The position numbers and the translations under genes are program-made. 64,000 bases of DNA from Streptomyces sp. NBC_00190 (GTDB lineage: Bacteria; Actinomycetota; Actinomycetes; Streptomycetales; Streptomycetaceae), in contig NZ_CP108131.1 in NCBI RefSeq assembly GCF_036203305.1, positions 5,022,001 to 5,086,000 of the forward strand. Direction: 5' to 3'. The notes beneath the pieces were generated by a model. The model searched no databases. It worked only from the letters and a program-made list of their open reading frames with translations, and had not been told where the DNA came from. Positions 44,631-54,931 of the stretch are shown here, piece after piece; within the stretch, counting starts at the first letter, position 1; each line of letters begins with the position of its first letter.

Positions 44631-45167
44631 GTGGCAGGTATGAAAGGCAAGCAGACGATCTGGGACATGGTCCGGTCGCTGGCAGTGATCGGCGTCGTGG
44701 TCGCGGGGATCTATCTCTTCATCCCACATGACGAGAACGCCGATCCGACGCACACGGTCGACTACAGGGTGGAGACGCTCACGGCCCGGCGCGCCGCCCC
44801 GTACCCCGTGGCCGCCCCCGTGGGGCTCCCGGCGGAGTGGCGGGCGACCTCGGTGTCGTACCAGCGCAAGAACGCCAACGCCTGGCACCTGGGCTTCCTC
44901 GACCCGGGCAAGCAGTACGTGGCGGTGGAGCAGTCCACGGACACCTCCGGCAAGAACCTCGGCAAGATCACCCAGCAGGCGAAGTCCACCGGGCAGACCC
45001 AGCAGGTCGGCGGCGCGGCGTGGGAGCGCTGGGAGGGCGAGAAGTACGACGCCCTCGTGAAGCAGGAGCAGGGTCACGTCACGGTGGTCACCGGGACGGC
45101 CTCCTTCGACCAGCTCGGTGCCATGGCGGCGGCGCTGGAGTTCAAGCAGGGCCAGCAGGGCCAGTAG
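44631..45167 (+). CDS. DUF4245 protein, single-pass membrane
   Basis: 178 residues from GTG 44631 (an ATG at 44613 or 44640 is possible). Basic start, one membrane helix (about 14-32), then the DUF4245 extracellular domain (V-D-Y-R-V-E-T-L, W-R-A-T-S-V, L-G-F). Function unknown; divergent from glpX. Confidence 0.8.
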   Translation: MAGMKGKQTIWDMVRSLAVIGVVVAGIYLFIPHDENADPTHTVDYRVETLTARRAAPYPVAAPVGLPAEWRATSVSYQRKNANAWHLGFLDPGKQYVAVEQSTDTSGKNLGKITQQAKSTGQTQQVGGAAWERWEGEKYDALVKQEQGHVTVVTGTASFDQLGAMAAALEFKQGQQGQ

Positions 45168-45192
45168 GGCTGGCAGCCCCTTCGGCGGTACG

Positions 45193-45235
45193 CGAAACGG
45201 CCGCGCCCCCGGTGTCCGGGGGCGCGGCCGTTTCG
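45193..45235. terminator. Terminator after DUF4245 gene
   Basis: Perfect 18-bp stem (45193-45210 with 45218-45235) shared with the convergent nitroreductase gene. Confidence 0.85.
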
Positions 45236-45268
45236 CTGTGCCGGGCCGGCTCGGCCGGCCCGGTCGGC

Positions 45269-45859
45269 TCAGACGGTGGTGACGACCTCGTCGAAGGCCA
45301 GGCGCGGGGAGCGCGGGAACCAGGCGTCCTCGCCCGGCTTGCCGATGTTGACGATCATCAGCGGGGCGTGGTCGGCGTCCAGGAACTCCTTCTGGATGCC
45401 GGAGAGGTCGGCGCCGGTCATCGGGCCCGCGGCCAGGCCGGCGGCGCGGACGCCGACGATGAAGTACGCGGCCTGCAGCGCGGCGTTGAGCAGGGCGGAC
45501 TGCTCACGGACCGGGCGCTCGGCGAAGAACATGTCCTTGGCCTGCGGGAAGTGCGGCAGCAGCTGCGGGAGCTCCTCGTGGAACTCGTTGTCCGCGGAGA
45601 GGATCGCGACCAGCGGGGCGGCGGTGGTCTTGGCCTGGTTGCCCTCGGCCAGGTGCTTCACCAGGCGCTCGCGGGCCTCGGGGGAGCGGACCAGGGTGAT
45701 GCGCAGCGGGGTCTGGTTGAAGGCGGTGGGGCCGTACTTCACCAGGTCGTATATCGCCTGGACCTGCTCCTCGGTGACCGGCTCGTCGGAGAACGAGTTG
45801 GCCGTGCGGGCCTCGCGGAACAGCAGGTCCTGCGCGGCGGAGTCAAGAACGAGAGACAT
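45269..45859 (-). CDS. Nitroreductase-family protein, RutE/malonic semialdehyde reductase type
   Basis: 196 residues, FMN-dependent nitroreductase fold. F-R-E-A-R-T-A-N-S-F binds FMN, and Y-G-P-T-A-F-N-Q-T-P is the family loop. RutE-like enzymes reduce malonic semialdehyde; no other rut genes are near, so the substrate is uncertain. Confidence 0.85.
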   Translation of the reverse strand: MSLVLDSAAQDLLFREARTANSFSDEPVTEEQVQAIYDLVKYGPTAFNQTPLRITLVRSPEARERLVKHLAEGNQAKTTAAPLVAILSADNEFHEELPQLLPHFPQAKDMFFAERPVREQSALLNAALQAAYFIVGVRAAGLAAGPMTGADLSGIQKEFLDADHAPLMIVNIGKPGEDAWFPRSPRLAFDEVVTTV

Positions 45860-45956
45860 CGGAAAGCCTTCTTCCATACGGGGGTGAAGCGATGTCCCCG
45901 ACTCTACGGCGAAAGTAGGTGAACTTTCAACTAAATGCCCCGGCCGGTGACCGGGA

Positions 45957-46184
45957 TCACTCCCTCTCGGCCGGATCGGCCGAGTCCCGGGCCGCGAGCG
46001 CCGAGTCCAGCCGCGCCCGCGCCCCCTCCAGCCAGTGCCGGCACACCTTCGCCAGCTCCTCGCCGCGCTCCCAGAGCGCGAGGGAGTCCTCCAGGGACGT
46101 CCCGCCCGCCTCCAGCTTGCGGACGACCTCGATGAGCTCGTCACGCGCCTGCTCGTACCCCAGCGCCGTCTCGGCCTCTGCCAT
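45957..46184 (-). CDS. xseB: Exodeoxyribonuclease VII small subunit
   Basis: 75 residues, two-helix XseB family ([24 protein letters not shown]). Multiple copies wrap around XseA to make the single-strand exonuclease. Located 74 bp after xseA on the same strand. Confidence 0.93.
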   Translation of the reverse strand: MAEAETALGYEQARDELIEVVRKLEAGGTSLEDSLALWERGEELAKVCRHWLEGARARLDSALAARDSADPAERE

Positions 46185-46258
46185 TCCCTCATCCAACCTA
46201 TGTGTGTGGTGCGACGTGTTGATTGCGGTGGTGTGTCGTGTTTGCGGCCTGCCGCGGG

Positions 46259-47473
46259 CTACTCGGACGCGACCACCCGTACCGAGAACTCGCCTTCCGT
46301 GACCCGCGCGCGCAGCACCTCGTCCGCCGAGACCTCCTCCGGCGAACGCACCACGTGCCCGTCCGCCCGCTGCAGGACGGCGTAGCCCCGCTCCAGGGTC
46401 GCGGCCGGGGACAGCGCCACCACCCGGGCCAGGGTGTGCGCGAGCTCCGAGTCGGCCCGGTCCAGCAGATGCCCGAGCGTCCGCCGGCCGCGCGCCAGCA
46501 GCGCCTCCAGCTCGTCCTCGCGGGTCTCCACCATCCGCTGCGGGTGGACGAAGACCGGCCGGGCGAGGGCGTGCGCGAGGCCGCGCTCCTCCCGGTCGAG
46601 CAGCCCGTTCACCGCGCGCAGCCCCCGGGCCTGCAGCTGGCGTACTCGCTCCAGCTCCTCGCCCACGTCCGGGACCACCTTCTTCGCGGCATCCGTGGGC
46701 GTGGAGGCCCGCAGGTCGGCGACCAGGTCCAGCAGCGGCGAGTCCGGCTCGTGGCCGATCGCCGAGACGACCGGGGTACGGGCCGCCGCGACCGCCCGTA
46801 CGACCTCCTCGTCGGAGAAGGGCAGCAGGTCCTCCACGCTGCCGCCGCCGCGCGCCACGATGATCACGTCGACCTCGTCGAGGTCGTCGAGCTCCTTGAC
46901 CGCCTGGATCACCTGGGGCACCGCGTGGACCCCCTGGACGGCGACGTTGCGCACCTCGAAGCGGACCGCCGGCCAGCGCCGCCGGGCGTTCTCCAGCACG
47001 TCGCGCTCGGCCGCCGAAGCCCGCCCGACCACCAGCCCGATCAGCTGCGGAAGGAAGGGCAGCGGCTTCTTGCGGTCCAGCGCGAACAGCCCCTCCGAGG
47101 CGAGGGACCGCTTGAGCCGCTCCAGCCGGGCCAGCAGCTCGCCGATGCCGACCGGCCGTATCTCCGTGGCCCGCAGGGACAGCTGCCCGCGCGGGGCGTA
47201 CCACTCCGGCTTGGCCAGCAGTACGACCCGCGCGCCCTCCGAGACCACGTCCGCGACCTCGTCGAAGACCTGACGGAAGCAGGTCACGCTGACCGAGATG
47301 TCGTGCGAGGGGTCGCGCAGCGTCAGGAAGACCACCCCCGCTCCCGGCCGCCGCGAGAGCTGCGTGATCTGCCCCTCCACCCACACCTGGCCGAGCCGCT
47401 CGATCCAGCCCCCGATGAGCCGGGACACCTGCCCCACCGGCAGCGGCGCCTCGGCCGACGTATTGAGTCCCAT
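46259..47473 (-). CDS. xseA: Exodeoxyribonuclease VII large subunit
   Basis: 404 residues. N-terminal OB fold ([11 protein letters not shown]), catalytic domain ([14 protein letters not shown]) and C-terminal helical arm for small subunits. Degrades single-stranded DNA in both directions in repair. ATG clear. Confidence 0.95.
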   Translation of the reverse strand: MGLNTSAEAPLPVGQVSRLIGGWIERLGQVWVEGQITQLSRRPGAGVVFLTLRDPSHDISVSVTCFRQVFDEVADVVSEGARVVLLAKPEWYAPRGQLSLRATEIRPVGIGELLARLERLKRSLASEGLFALDRKKPLPFLPQLIGLVVGRASAAERDVLENARRRWPAVRFEVRNVAVQGVHAVPQVIQAVKELDDLDEVDVIIVARGGGSVEDLLPFSDEEVVRAVAAARTPVVSAIGHEPDSPLLDLVADLRASTPTDAAKKVVPDVGEELERVRQLQARGLRAVNGLLDREERGLAHALARPVFVHPQRMVETREDELEALLARGRRTLGHLLDRADSELAHTLARVVALSPAATLERGYAVLQRADGHVVRSPEEVSADEVLRARVTEGEFSVRVVASE

Positions 47474-47592
47474 GCACGCAGGCTAACGGGCGTCGCTGAC
47501 AGCGTCTCAGGCTCCGCCGCGGGTGTCGGGATCCCGACGGTCGACGGTGGCGGCCGTCAGGGCGGTTGCCAGGGCGGTCGTCAGGCCGGTCG

Positions 47593-49107
47593 TCAGGCCG
47601 GTCGTCCGGGCCGGTCCGCGGGGGCGCCTTCGCCGCGCTGCCCGCGCTGCCCGCGCTGCCCGCGCTGCCCGCGCTGCCCGCGCTGCCCGCGCTGCCCGCG
47701 CTGCCCGCGCTGCCCGCGCTGCCCGCGCTGCCCGCGCTGCCCGCGCCGCCCGCGCCGCCCGCGCCGCCCGCGCTGGGCGAAGAGCAGGCACAGCCCCGCC
47801 GCCAGCCACACCGCACCCACCAGCTGCGCCGTCCAGGAGGCCTCGACGATCACCGCGACGGTCACCGCCGCGCCCAGCACCGGGGCCACCAGGTGCTTCC
47901 ACAGGTTCGGCGGGCCCTCCCGGCGCTGGACGACGAACCAGCCCACCACCGAGGCGTGCAGCAGGGTGAAGGCCGCCAGCGCCCCGACGTCGACGACGGA
48001 CACCAGGTGGCCGAGCCCGTCGTCGCGCCGAGCCGCCCACACCGCCGCGACCAGGGTGATGGCGGCCGCCACCAGCAGGGCCGGCCGCGGAGTGCCGTCC
48101 GAGGTCCGCGCCAACGCGCGCGGCAGCCGCCCCTCCCGGGCCATCGCGAACAGCAGCCGCCCGGCCGCGGCCTGCCCGGCCAGCGCCGCGAAGGCCGCCC
48201 CGACCGCCTTGCTGACCGCCACCAGGTCGTGCAGCCAGAAGCCGACCGAGGACTCCACCGCGTTGTAGAAGGCCGGGCCCTGCTGCCCCGGATCGGCCGC
48301 CAGCTCCGCCGCGGTGACGGGATTGAGGAGCGCCACGAGGTAGGCCTGGACGAAGAACAGCGCCCCGGCCAGCGCCAGGCAGAACAGCACCGCCCGGGCC
48401 ACTCGCTCCGAGCCCCCCGTCACCTCCTCCGCGAAGGAGACGATCGCGTCGAAGCCCAGGTACGAGAGCACGGCGACCGACACCGCGCCCAGTACGGCCG
48501 CCGCCGAGAAGCCGAGCGAGCCGTCGCCGGTCAGCGGGGAGAGCCAGCCGCGCCGCGCCCCGCCCCAGGCCAGGACCGTGACCGCGGCGACCACGAAGAC
48601 CAGCAGCACCAGGATCTCCATGGCCAGCACGGCGAAGCCCACGCGCGCGGCCGCCCGTACCCCCCACAGGTTCAGCAGCGTGGTGACCACGACGGCCAGC
48701 GCCGTCCACACCCACCGGGAGACCTCGGGCACCAGCGCGTTCATCGCGATCCCCGAGAACAGGTACGCGACCGCCGGGATCAGCAGGTAGTCGAGCATCG
48801 CCATCCACCCGGCGATCAGGCCGGGGCCCTCGCCCAGGCCCTTGCGGGCGTAGGTGAAGACCGAACCGGCCTGCGGGGCGACCCGCACCATCTGGGCGTA
48901 CGAGAACGCGGTGAAGGCCATGGCGACGGTCGCGACGAGGTAGACGAGGGCCACGGCGCCGTGCGACTTCGCGTCCAGGGTGCCGAAGACCCCGACCGGG
49001 GCCATGGGAGCGATGAAGAGCAGCCCGTAGACCACCAGGTCCCGGAAGCCGAGGCTCCGCCGCAGGGCGGTGGGTGCCGGCATACCGGAATCCGTAGCGG
49101 ACGCCAT
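47593..49107 (-). CDS. APC-superfamily amino acid permease with a Q/R-R-G repeat tail
   Basis: 504 residues. About 12 membrane helices ([20 protein letters not shown]) and the family F-A-E-E-V loop. The last 65 residues are a cytoplasmic run of R-G-Q/R triplets. ATG at 49107 with ggagg upstream. The transported amino acid is unknown. The tail is probably a repeat expansion. Confidence 0.88.
   Translation of the reverse strand: MASATDSGMPAPTALRRSLGFRDLVVYGLLFIAPMAPVGVFGTLDAKSHGAVALVYLVATVAMAFTAFSYAQMVRVAPQAGSVFTYARKGLGEGPGLIAGWMAMLDYLLIPAVAYLFSGIAMNALVPEVSRWVWTALAVVVTTLLNLWGVRAAARVGFAVLAMEILVLLVFVVAAVTVLAWGGARRGWLSPLTGDGSLGFSAAAVLGAVSVAVLSYLGFDAIVSFAEEVTGGSERVARAVLFCLALAGALFFVQAYLVALLNPVTAAELAADPGQQGPAFYNAVESSVGFWLHDLVAVSKAVGAAFAALAGQAAAGRLLFAMAREGRLPRALARTSDGTPRPALLVAAAITLVAAVWAARRDDGLGHLVSVVDVGALAAFTLLHASVVGWFVVQRREGPPNLWKHLVAPVLGAAVTVAVIVEASWTAQLVGAVWLAAGLCLLFAQRGRRGRRGRRGQRGQRGQRGQRGQRGQRGQRGQRGQRGQRGQRGQRGEGAPADRPGRPA
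47632..47775 (-). repeat. Sixteen 9-bp tandem repeats in the permease C terminus
   Basis: The plus-strand unit cccgcgctg is repeated in frame: 12 copies, then three with one change (cccgcgccg) and a final copy (47632-47775; the outermost copy at 47632 starts with g). They encode (Q/R)-R-G on the minus strand. A strong candidate for strand-slippage length variation. Confidence 0.95.
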
Positions 49108-49211
49108 CCGTCCTCCGGGCGATAGGCGGGACAATCGTTCGGATCCTCTGCGCAAGTGTGTGCCGTACGGCCGACGGCCGGCCTCCTGGAGACCCCCGTA
49201 CGATGGAGCGT

Positions 49212-50207
49212 ATGAGTGCTCCCGCCCCTGCTCCCGCTTCCCGCCGTGTCCTGCTCGCCGCGCCCCGCGGCTACTGCGCGGGCGTGGACCGAGCCGTGAT
49301 CGCCGTCGAGAAAGCCCTTGAGCAGTACGGCGCGCCGGTCTATGTCCGGCACGAGATCGTGCACAACAAGTACGTCGTCCAGACGCTGGAGAAGAAGGGC
49401 GCCATCTTCGTCGAGCGGACGGAGGAGGTGCCCGAGGGCTCCATCGTGATGTTCTCCGCGCACGGCGTCGCGCCGGTGGTGCACGAGGAGGCGGCGCGCG
49501 GCAAGCTCGCGACGATCGACGCGACGTGCCCGCTGGTCACCAAGGTGCACAAGGAAGCCGTCCGGTACGCGAACGAGGACTTCGACATCCTCCTCATCGG
49601 CCACGAGGGCCACGAGGAGGTCATCGGCACCTCCGGCGAGGCTCCCGACCACATCACGATCGTGGACGGCCCGGACGACGTCGCGGCCGTCGAGGTGCGC
49701 GACGAGTCCAAGGTCGTGTGGCTGTCGCAGACGACGCTCTCGGTCGACGAGACGATGGAGACGGTCGACGCGCTGAAGACCAGGTTCCCGCTGCTGGTCT
49801 CGCCGCCGAGCGACGACATCTGCTACGCCACCTCGAACCGGCAGGCCGCGGTGAAGGTGATGGGCGCCGACTCCGACCTGGTCATCGTGGTCGGCTCGAA
49901 GAACTCCTCGAACTCGATCCGCCTGGTCGAGGTCGCGCTGGACGCGGGCGCGCGCGCCGCGTACCTGGTCGACTTCGCGAGCGAGATCGACGAGACCTGG
50001 CTGGAGGGCGTCACCACGGTCGGCCTGACCTCGGGGGCCTCGGTTCCGGAGGTCCTGGTCGAGGAGGTCCTGGAGTGGCTGGCGGCGCGCGGCTACGCGG
50101 ACGTGGAGATCGTCAAGACCGCCGAGGAGTCGATCGTCTTCTCGCTGCCGAAGGAGCTGCGCCGCGACCTGCGCGCCGAAGCCGCGGAACTGGTCGCCGA
50201 CAAGTAA
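49212..50207 (+). CDS. ispH: 4-hydroxy-3-methylbut-2-enyl diphosphate reductase
   Basis: 331 residues from ATG 49212 (49203 is an alternative). Three cysteines hold the iron-sulfur cluster: C22 (G-Y-C-A-G-V), C106 (A-T-C-P-L-V) and C204 (D-I-C-Y-A-T). Final step of the non-mevalonate isoprenoid pathway, giving IPP and DMAPP. Partner gene ppgK begins 15 bp downstream. Confidence 0.95.
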   Translation: MSAPAPAPASRRVLLAAPRGYCAGVDRAVIAVEKALEQYGAPVYVRHEIVHNKYVVQTLEKKGAIFVERTEEVPEGSIVMFSAHGVAPVVHEEAARGKLATIDATCPLVTKVHKEAVRYANEDFDILLIGHEGHEEVIGTSGEAPDHITIVDGPDDVAAVEVRDESKVVWLSQTTLSVDETMETVDALKTRFPLLVSPPSDDICYATSNRQAAVKVMGADSDLVIVVGSKNSSNSIRLVEVALDAGARAAYLVDFASEIDETWLEGVTTVGLTSGASVPEVLVEEVLEWLAARGYADVEIVKTAEESIVFSLPKELRRDLRAEAAELVADK

Positions 50208-50222
50208 CTCCTTTCGTACGGT

Positions 50223-50984
50223 ATGTCCATGCAGATCATGGGTGTGGACATCGGCGGTTCAGGGATCAAGGGCGCGCCCGTGGACCTGGAGCGCGGCGAC
50301 CTGGCGCAGGAGCGCCACAAAGTACTGACACCGCAGCCGGCCACCCCCGAGGGGGTGGCCGGCTGCGTCGCGGAGGTGGTCCGCGCCTTCTCCTGGTCGG
50401 GCCCGGTCGGGGTCACCTTCCCGGGCGTGGTCACGAACGGGATCACCCGTTCGGCGGCCAACGTCGACAAGGGATGGGTCGGCGTGGACGCGGCGGCGCT
50501 GCTCACGCGCGAGCTGGGCGGGCTGCCGGTCACGGTCCTCAACGACGCGGACGCGGCGGGGGTCGCGGAGATGACGTACGGGGCCGGGCGCGGCCGCGGC
50601 GGCACGGTCATCATGCTCACCCTGGGCACGGGCATCGGGAGCGCCCTGTTCACGGACGGGCAGCTGGTGGCGAACACGGAGCTCGGGCACCTGGAGCTGA
50701 AGGGCCACGACGCGGAGACGCGGGCGTCGGTGAAGGCCAAGGAGGACGGGGACCTCACCTGGGAGCGCTGGGCGCGCCGGGTCTCGAAGTACCTCGCGCA
50801 CGTGGAGATGCTGTTCTCCCCGGACCTCTTCATCGTCGGGGGCGGCGTCAGCCGCAAGCCGGAGAAGTTCCTGCCGCTGATCGAGGGCGTCCGGGCCGAG
50901 ATCGTCCCGGCCGGGCTCCAGAACAACGCGGGGATCGTGGGAGCGGCGATGGCGGCCAAGGCCAAGGCCAAGGCCAAGGCCTAG
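50223..50984 (+). CDS. ppgK: Polyphosphate glucokinase
   Basis: 253 residues, ROK family. [11 protein letters not shown] binds phosphate; [11 protein letters not shown] and L-G-T-G-I-G-S are the ROK motifs; C-terminal Lys/Ala tail. Phosphorylates glucose using polyphosphate or ATP. Probably cotranscribed with ispH. Confidence 0.92.
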   Translation: MSMQIMGVDIGGSGIKGAPVDLERGDLAQERHKVLTPQPATPEGVAGCVAEVVRAFSWSGPVGVTFPGVVTNGITRSAANVDKGWVGVDAAALLTRELGGLPVTVLNDADAAGVAEMTYGAGRGRGGTVIMLTLGTGIGSALFTDGQLVANTELGHLELKGHDAETRASVKAKEDGDLTWERWARRVSKYLAHVEMLFSPDLFIVGGGVSRKPEKFLPLIEGVRAEIVPAGLQNNAGIVGAAMAAKAKAKAKA

Positions 50985-51001
50985 GAGCCGGACCGGCGGT
51001 G

Positions 51002-51517
51002 TCAGGCCGTTCTCCGGGGCAGGCGCCGCCTGCCGATGAGGACGGCTTTGCGCACCACGGCGATCAGAGCGGCGGCCAGCGTCCCCGCGTACAGCCAGCC
51101 CGCGTGCAGCGACAGGGCGGACACCAGCCCCATCAGCTGCCCGCCGAAGCCGCCGGAGCCGCCCGAGACGGGCCACACCCCGGCGGCGAAGGCGATGGGG
51201 GCGGTGATCGGGGCGGTGATCAGGTCGGCGGGCCGCACCCACAGGGCGGTGGCGGCCGCGACGGGCACGAAGAGCAGCCCGTAGACGAAGAGCGAGGAGT
51301 CGAACAGCAGCCAGCAGATCCCGCCGGCCAGCATCATGGCGAGGCACGCGAACAGCCCGCCGCCGAGCCCGGTCAGCCGGGGCCGGGGCAGCCGGCGGGT
51401 CAGCGCGGGCAGGGGACGGCCGCCGCCCTGGGCGGGCACGGCCGCGGGCCGTGTCCCCTGCCGCTGGGCCGGGGGTCGCTGGGGGTGAGGGGCCGGTCGC
51501 GTCCTGTATTGCTCCAC
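51002..51517 (-). CDS. DUF6542 membrane protein
   Basis: 171 residues. Pro/Arg-rich cytoplasmic N terminus followed by four hydrophobic helices, matching DUF6542. Commonly beside ychF in Streptomyces. Function unknown. Confidence 0.8.
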   Translation of the reverse strand: MEQYRTRPAPHPQRPPAQRQGTRPAAVPAQGGGRPLPALTRRLPRPRLTGLGGGLFACLAMMLAGGICWLLFDSSLFVYGLLFVPVAAATALWVRPADLITAPITAPIAFAAGVWPVSGGSGGFGGQLMGLVSALSLHAGWLYAGTLAAALIAVVRKAVLIGRRRLPRRTA

Positions 51518-51651
51518 GCCACCACGCTAGGCGCGGGGAGCGCGGTATCCGGTGGGGACACGCGTACATCGACCGCCGCTCATCGGAAAGTAAACTGTCC
51601 GGTGGCCCACCTCCGGGCCGCCGCCCCCTCCAGCTACGGGAAGTCGCCAAC

Positions 51652-52740
<1,089 letters not shown>

Positions 52741-52755
52741 TCGCATACCCACAGG

Positions 52756-52787
52756 CGGCCTGACCTGCGAGAACGCGGGTCAGGCCG
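52756..52787 (+). terminator. ychF terminator
   Basis: A 10-bp stem cggcctgacc/ggtcaggccg (52756-52765 with 52778-52787), followed by TTGTG. Confidence 0.75.
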
Positions 52788-52824
52788 TTGTGCTGTCCGC
52801 AACAGTCCGCAGAGCCTGGAGCAG

Positions 52825-53088
52825 CTACGTGTCGTAGACCGTGGAGCGGTGTCCGACGTGTACGACCCACACCACAAGCTCTCCGTTGTCGATCGTGTAG
52901 ACGACACGGTAGTCGCCGACCCGTAGGCGGCGGCGCTCAGGCTGGGATACGAGTGCGGTGGTGTTGAAGCCGAAGGGGTCGCTCTCCAGCTCTGTCAGTT
53001 TGGCCAGGATGCGGAGCGCCATGTCACGCGGGATCTTGCGCAGCTCGGCCTGGGCCTCGGGCCGGAACACCGTGCGGTAGTCACTCAC
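52825..53088 (-). CDS. relE: RelE/ParE-family toxin
   Basis: 87 residues. Fold pattern Y-R-T-V-F-R-P-E-A-Q-A-E-L-R-K-I, L-R-V-G-D-Y-R-V-V-Y-T-I. RelE toxins cleave mRNA on the ribosome, and the C-terminal V-V-H-V-G-H-R region holds the usual His/Arg cluster. Overlaps its antitoxin by 8 bp. A degenerate copy lies at 54641. Confidence 0.9.
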   Translation of the reverse strand: MSDYRTVFRPEAQAELRKIPRDMALRILAKLTELESDPFGFNTTALVSQPERRRLRVGDYRVVYTIDNGELVVWVVHVGHRSTVYDT

Positions 53089-53350
53089 TGCGTGCCAGCG
53101 TCTCCCTCATCACGTCCTCGATCGGGATGCCGGCGGCCGGGCTCGCCATGCGCTCGTCGATGATGCGGTTGATCTCGCGCTCTTCCCACTCCTGGTACTT
53201 GCGCAGCACCTCGATCGAGACCACGGCGGCGACCTGCTTGCCGCGACGGGTGATGACAGTGGGCACGTCGTCGCGGTCGGCCCGTTCGACGACCTCGGCC
53301 AAGTGAGCGCGTACGTCGCGGATGGACTCTATGGGCAGCGGCTGAGTCAT
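53081..53350 (-). CDS. Phd/YefM-family antitoxin
   Basis: 89 residues. N-terminal DNA-binding part (I-R-D-V-R-A-H-L-A-E-V-V-E-R-A, V-I-T-R-R-G-K-Q-V-A) and a C-terminal helix that wraps the toxin. Should repress its own operon and neutralise the RelE toxin. First gene of the pair. Confidence 0.9.
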   Translation of the reverse strand: MTQPLPIESIRDVRAHLAEVVERADRDDVPTVITRRGKQVAAVVSIEVLRKYQEWEEREINRIIDERMASPAAGIPIEDVMRETLARSE

Positions 53351-53399
53351 GCCTCAAGGGTACCGAGTGTGCCATGTGTACACAACAGCTTCGGGCCAC

Positions 53400-53626
53400 G
53401 GTCGGCGCCGGGGGTGGGGCTCAACACGCAGGCCGCCTCCGTCGTGATCATCTGTGAGCCTCAGATCAAACCGACCCGCGGGGTGGACGAGCGGCTGTTG
53501 GAGATGCTCAAGAACAAGACCCGAGTGTTCGACGCGTACGCACGCCGCAGCGCGGTCGCCGAGTCGAAGCCGGACGCGGCCGACGTTTCGGACACGGCGA
53601 TGGCCCGCCAGATGGCCAGGCGATGA
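53400..53626 (+). pseudogene. Remnant of an SNF2-type helicase
   Basis: Reads G-L-N-T-Q-A-A-S-V-V-I-I-C-E-P-Q-I-K-P-T, then jumps to V-D-E-R-L-L-E-M-L-K-N-K-T. This joins helicase motif V directly to the C-terminal helix, skipping the R-A-H-R-M-G-Q block of motif VI by an in-frame deletion. The upstream part is absent or frameshifted. A dead fragment. Confidence 0.75.
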
Positions 53627-53950
53627 TCGCGGCGGACGTCGACCCCACCACCTGGGACACTTCAAAGGGACTCGGCCCCAACGACGCCATCGTCCAGAAG
53701 GTGTACGCCTGACCCCTCCAACGGGAAGGTCTGATCGATGCCAGATCTGCCGGCACATGAAAGGGGTCAATTCAGGAGACCCCAAGCGCATCTCCGACGG
53801 GAACCAGGATCTCCTCGCGCGGGAGCAGAAGACCATCCTGCCCGCCCTGCTACTCGGAGATCTACCACCACGACGGACATCGCCCTGCCGTTGAACGAGT
53901 GCGCCAAGGAGTTCCGGCGCATCACGCTCAACGGCAAAGGCTGATCCAGG
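53627..53950. other. Decayed region with no intact gene
   Basis: Short open pieces in different frames (I-C-R-H-M-K-G-V-N-S-G-D-P-K, then A-L-P-L-N-E-C-A-K-E-F-R-R-I) look like gene scraps of unknown origin. No start and no full domain can be supported. Confidence 0.5.
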
Positions 53951-54769
53951 ATGCCGTACCGCGCCCGGCCCCTCGTCATCACCTTTGCGGCAGTCTCGGC
54001 CGCACTGCTTCTTCTTGGTTACCTGTACATGGCCCGGGAGGAGCCCAGTTCCGTGAAATGGGACCTGAGTCACAGCCATACCAAATCGGACGTCAACTGG
54101 TCCGGCAAGAGCCGGAGTTCCTGGGAAATCTCCTCGGCCGAGTACGACATCACGTTCTCCGGCGGAATTCACCTCACCGGAAAGCGCATGCTCCGACTCG
54201 ACGCGGACCCGGACACCGGCACTGTCGACTCGGTGCACATCATTTATCCGAAGATGAGCACCGATGACGCCTACCGGGCCGCGAAGGAGCTGGCCAAGGA
54301 GCTGTCGATGGACACCGTGAACGTGGACCGCTGGTACAAGCAGCGGACCGGCGGCCGCGAGGCCGGGCACGAGGACGTGATGTCCACCAGCGGCATGTCT
54401 CCCGCGAAGCACACGCCGGGAACGCCATACATCGACGCATCCCTCCTGTACTCCTTCGAGGATGAGAGGCCGACGTTCATCGACCTCTCCTTCTACTGGC
54501 CGAAGACGGAGAAGGGGTCGGCTCCTCAGGGGGGGGCGGCCCTTTCGTCAGCACCGTGCTGGATGGGTGCTGGATGTTTTGACGCAATGTCAGCAGCAAT
54601 CGGGTCCCGTCCTACTCGGCAGGTGGTTCGAGCATCGGCCACGAGTGCAGTGGTGTTGAAGCCGAGGGGGTCGCTTTCCAACTCGGTCAGCTTGGCCAGG
54701 ATGCGCAGCGATCGCGCCTCGCGATGGCGAACGGCGGGTAGGACGCGTGGCCCTGTCGGCCGGGGGTGA
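53951..54769 (+). CDS. Membrane-anchored protein of unknown function, tail probably artefactual
   Basis: 272 residues as read. N-terminal membrane helix (V-I-T-F-A-A-V-S-A-A-L-L-L-L-G-Y-L), then an extracellular domain to about residue 190 ending near F-I-D-L-S-F-Y-W-P. Beyond 195 the frame runs through the opposite strand of a broken relE copy, so the natural stop has probably been lost. Homologues should end near 195. Confidence 0.55.
   Translation: MPYRARPLVITFAAVSAALLLLGYLYMAREEPSSVKWDLSHSHTKSDVNWSGKSRSSWEISSAEYDITFSGGIHLTGKRMLRLDADPDTGTVDSVHIIYPKMSTDDAYRAAKELAKELSMDTVNVDRWYKQRTGGREAGHEDVMSTSGMSPAKHTPGTPYIDASLLYSFEDERPTFIDLSFYWPKTEKGSAPQGGAALSSAPCWMGAGCFDAMSAAIGSRPTRQVVRASATSAVVLKPRGSLSNSVSLARMRSDRASRWRTAGRTRGPVGRG
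54641..54710 (-). pseudogene. Second, partial relE copy
   Basis: Matches 63 of 70 bases of the intact relE (52949-53018) and encodes L-R-I-L-A-K-L-T-E-L-E-S-D-P. Neither start nor C terminus remains. It indicates an old duplication or recombination across this patch. Confidence 0.85.
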
Positions 54770-54931
54770 CGATCGCGAGTTCGCGGCAGAGCTCCGCAGG
54801 CATAGGGGGCTTCGCCCGCATCGAGGAGCCTCCGCAGCCGTCCGGCCGCGCTCCCGGACCATGATCAAAGTAGGCTGCCCGTCGAAGGCGCGATCAAGCA
54901 AGAGGGAAGCCGGGTAGGAAAGTTGAATCGC

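Noticed and set aside
47632..47775. CRISPR-like repeat array
   Set aside because: The unit is 9 bp with no spacers and lies in frame inside a permease gene; it is a tandem repeat.
54590..54901. Minus-strand frame of about 100 codons
   Set aside because: It covers the relE remnant in the wrong frame and has no domain.
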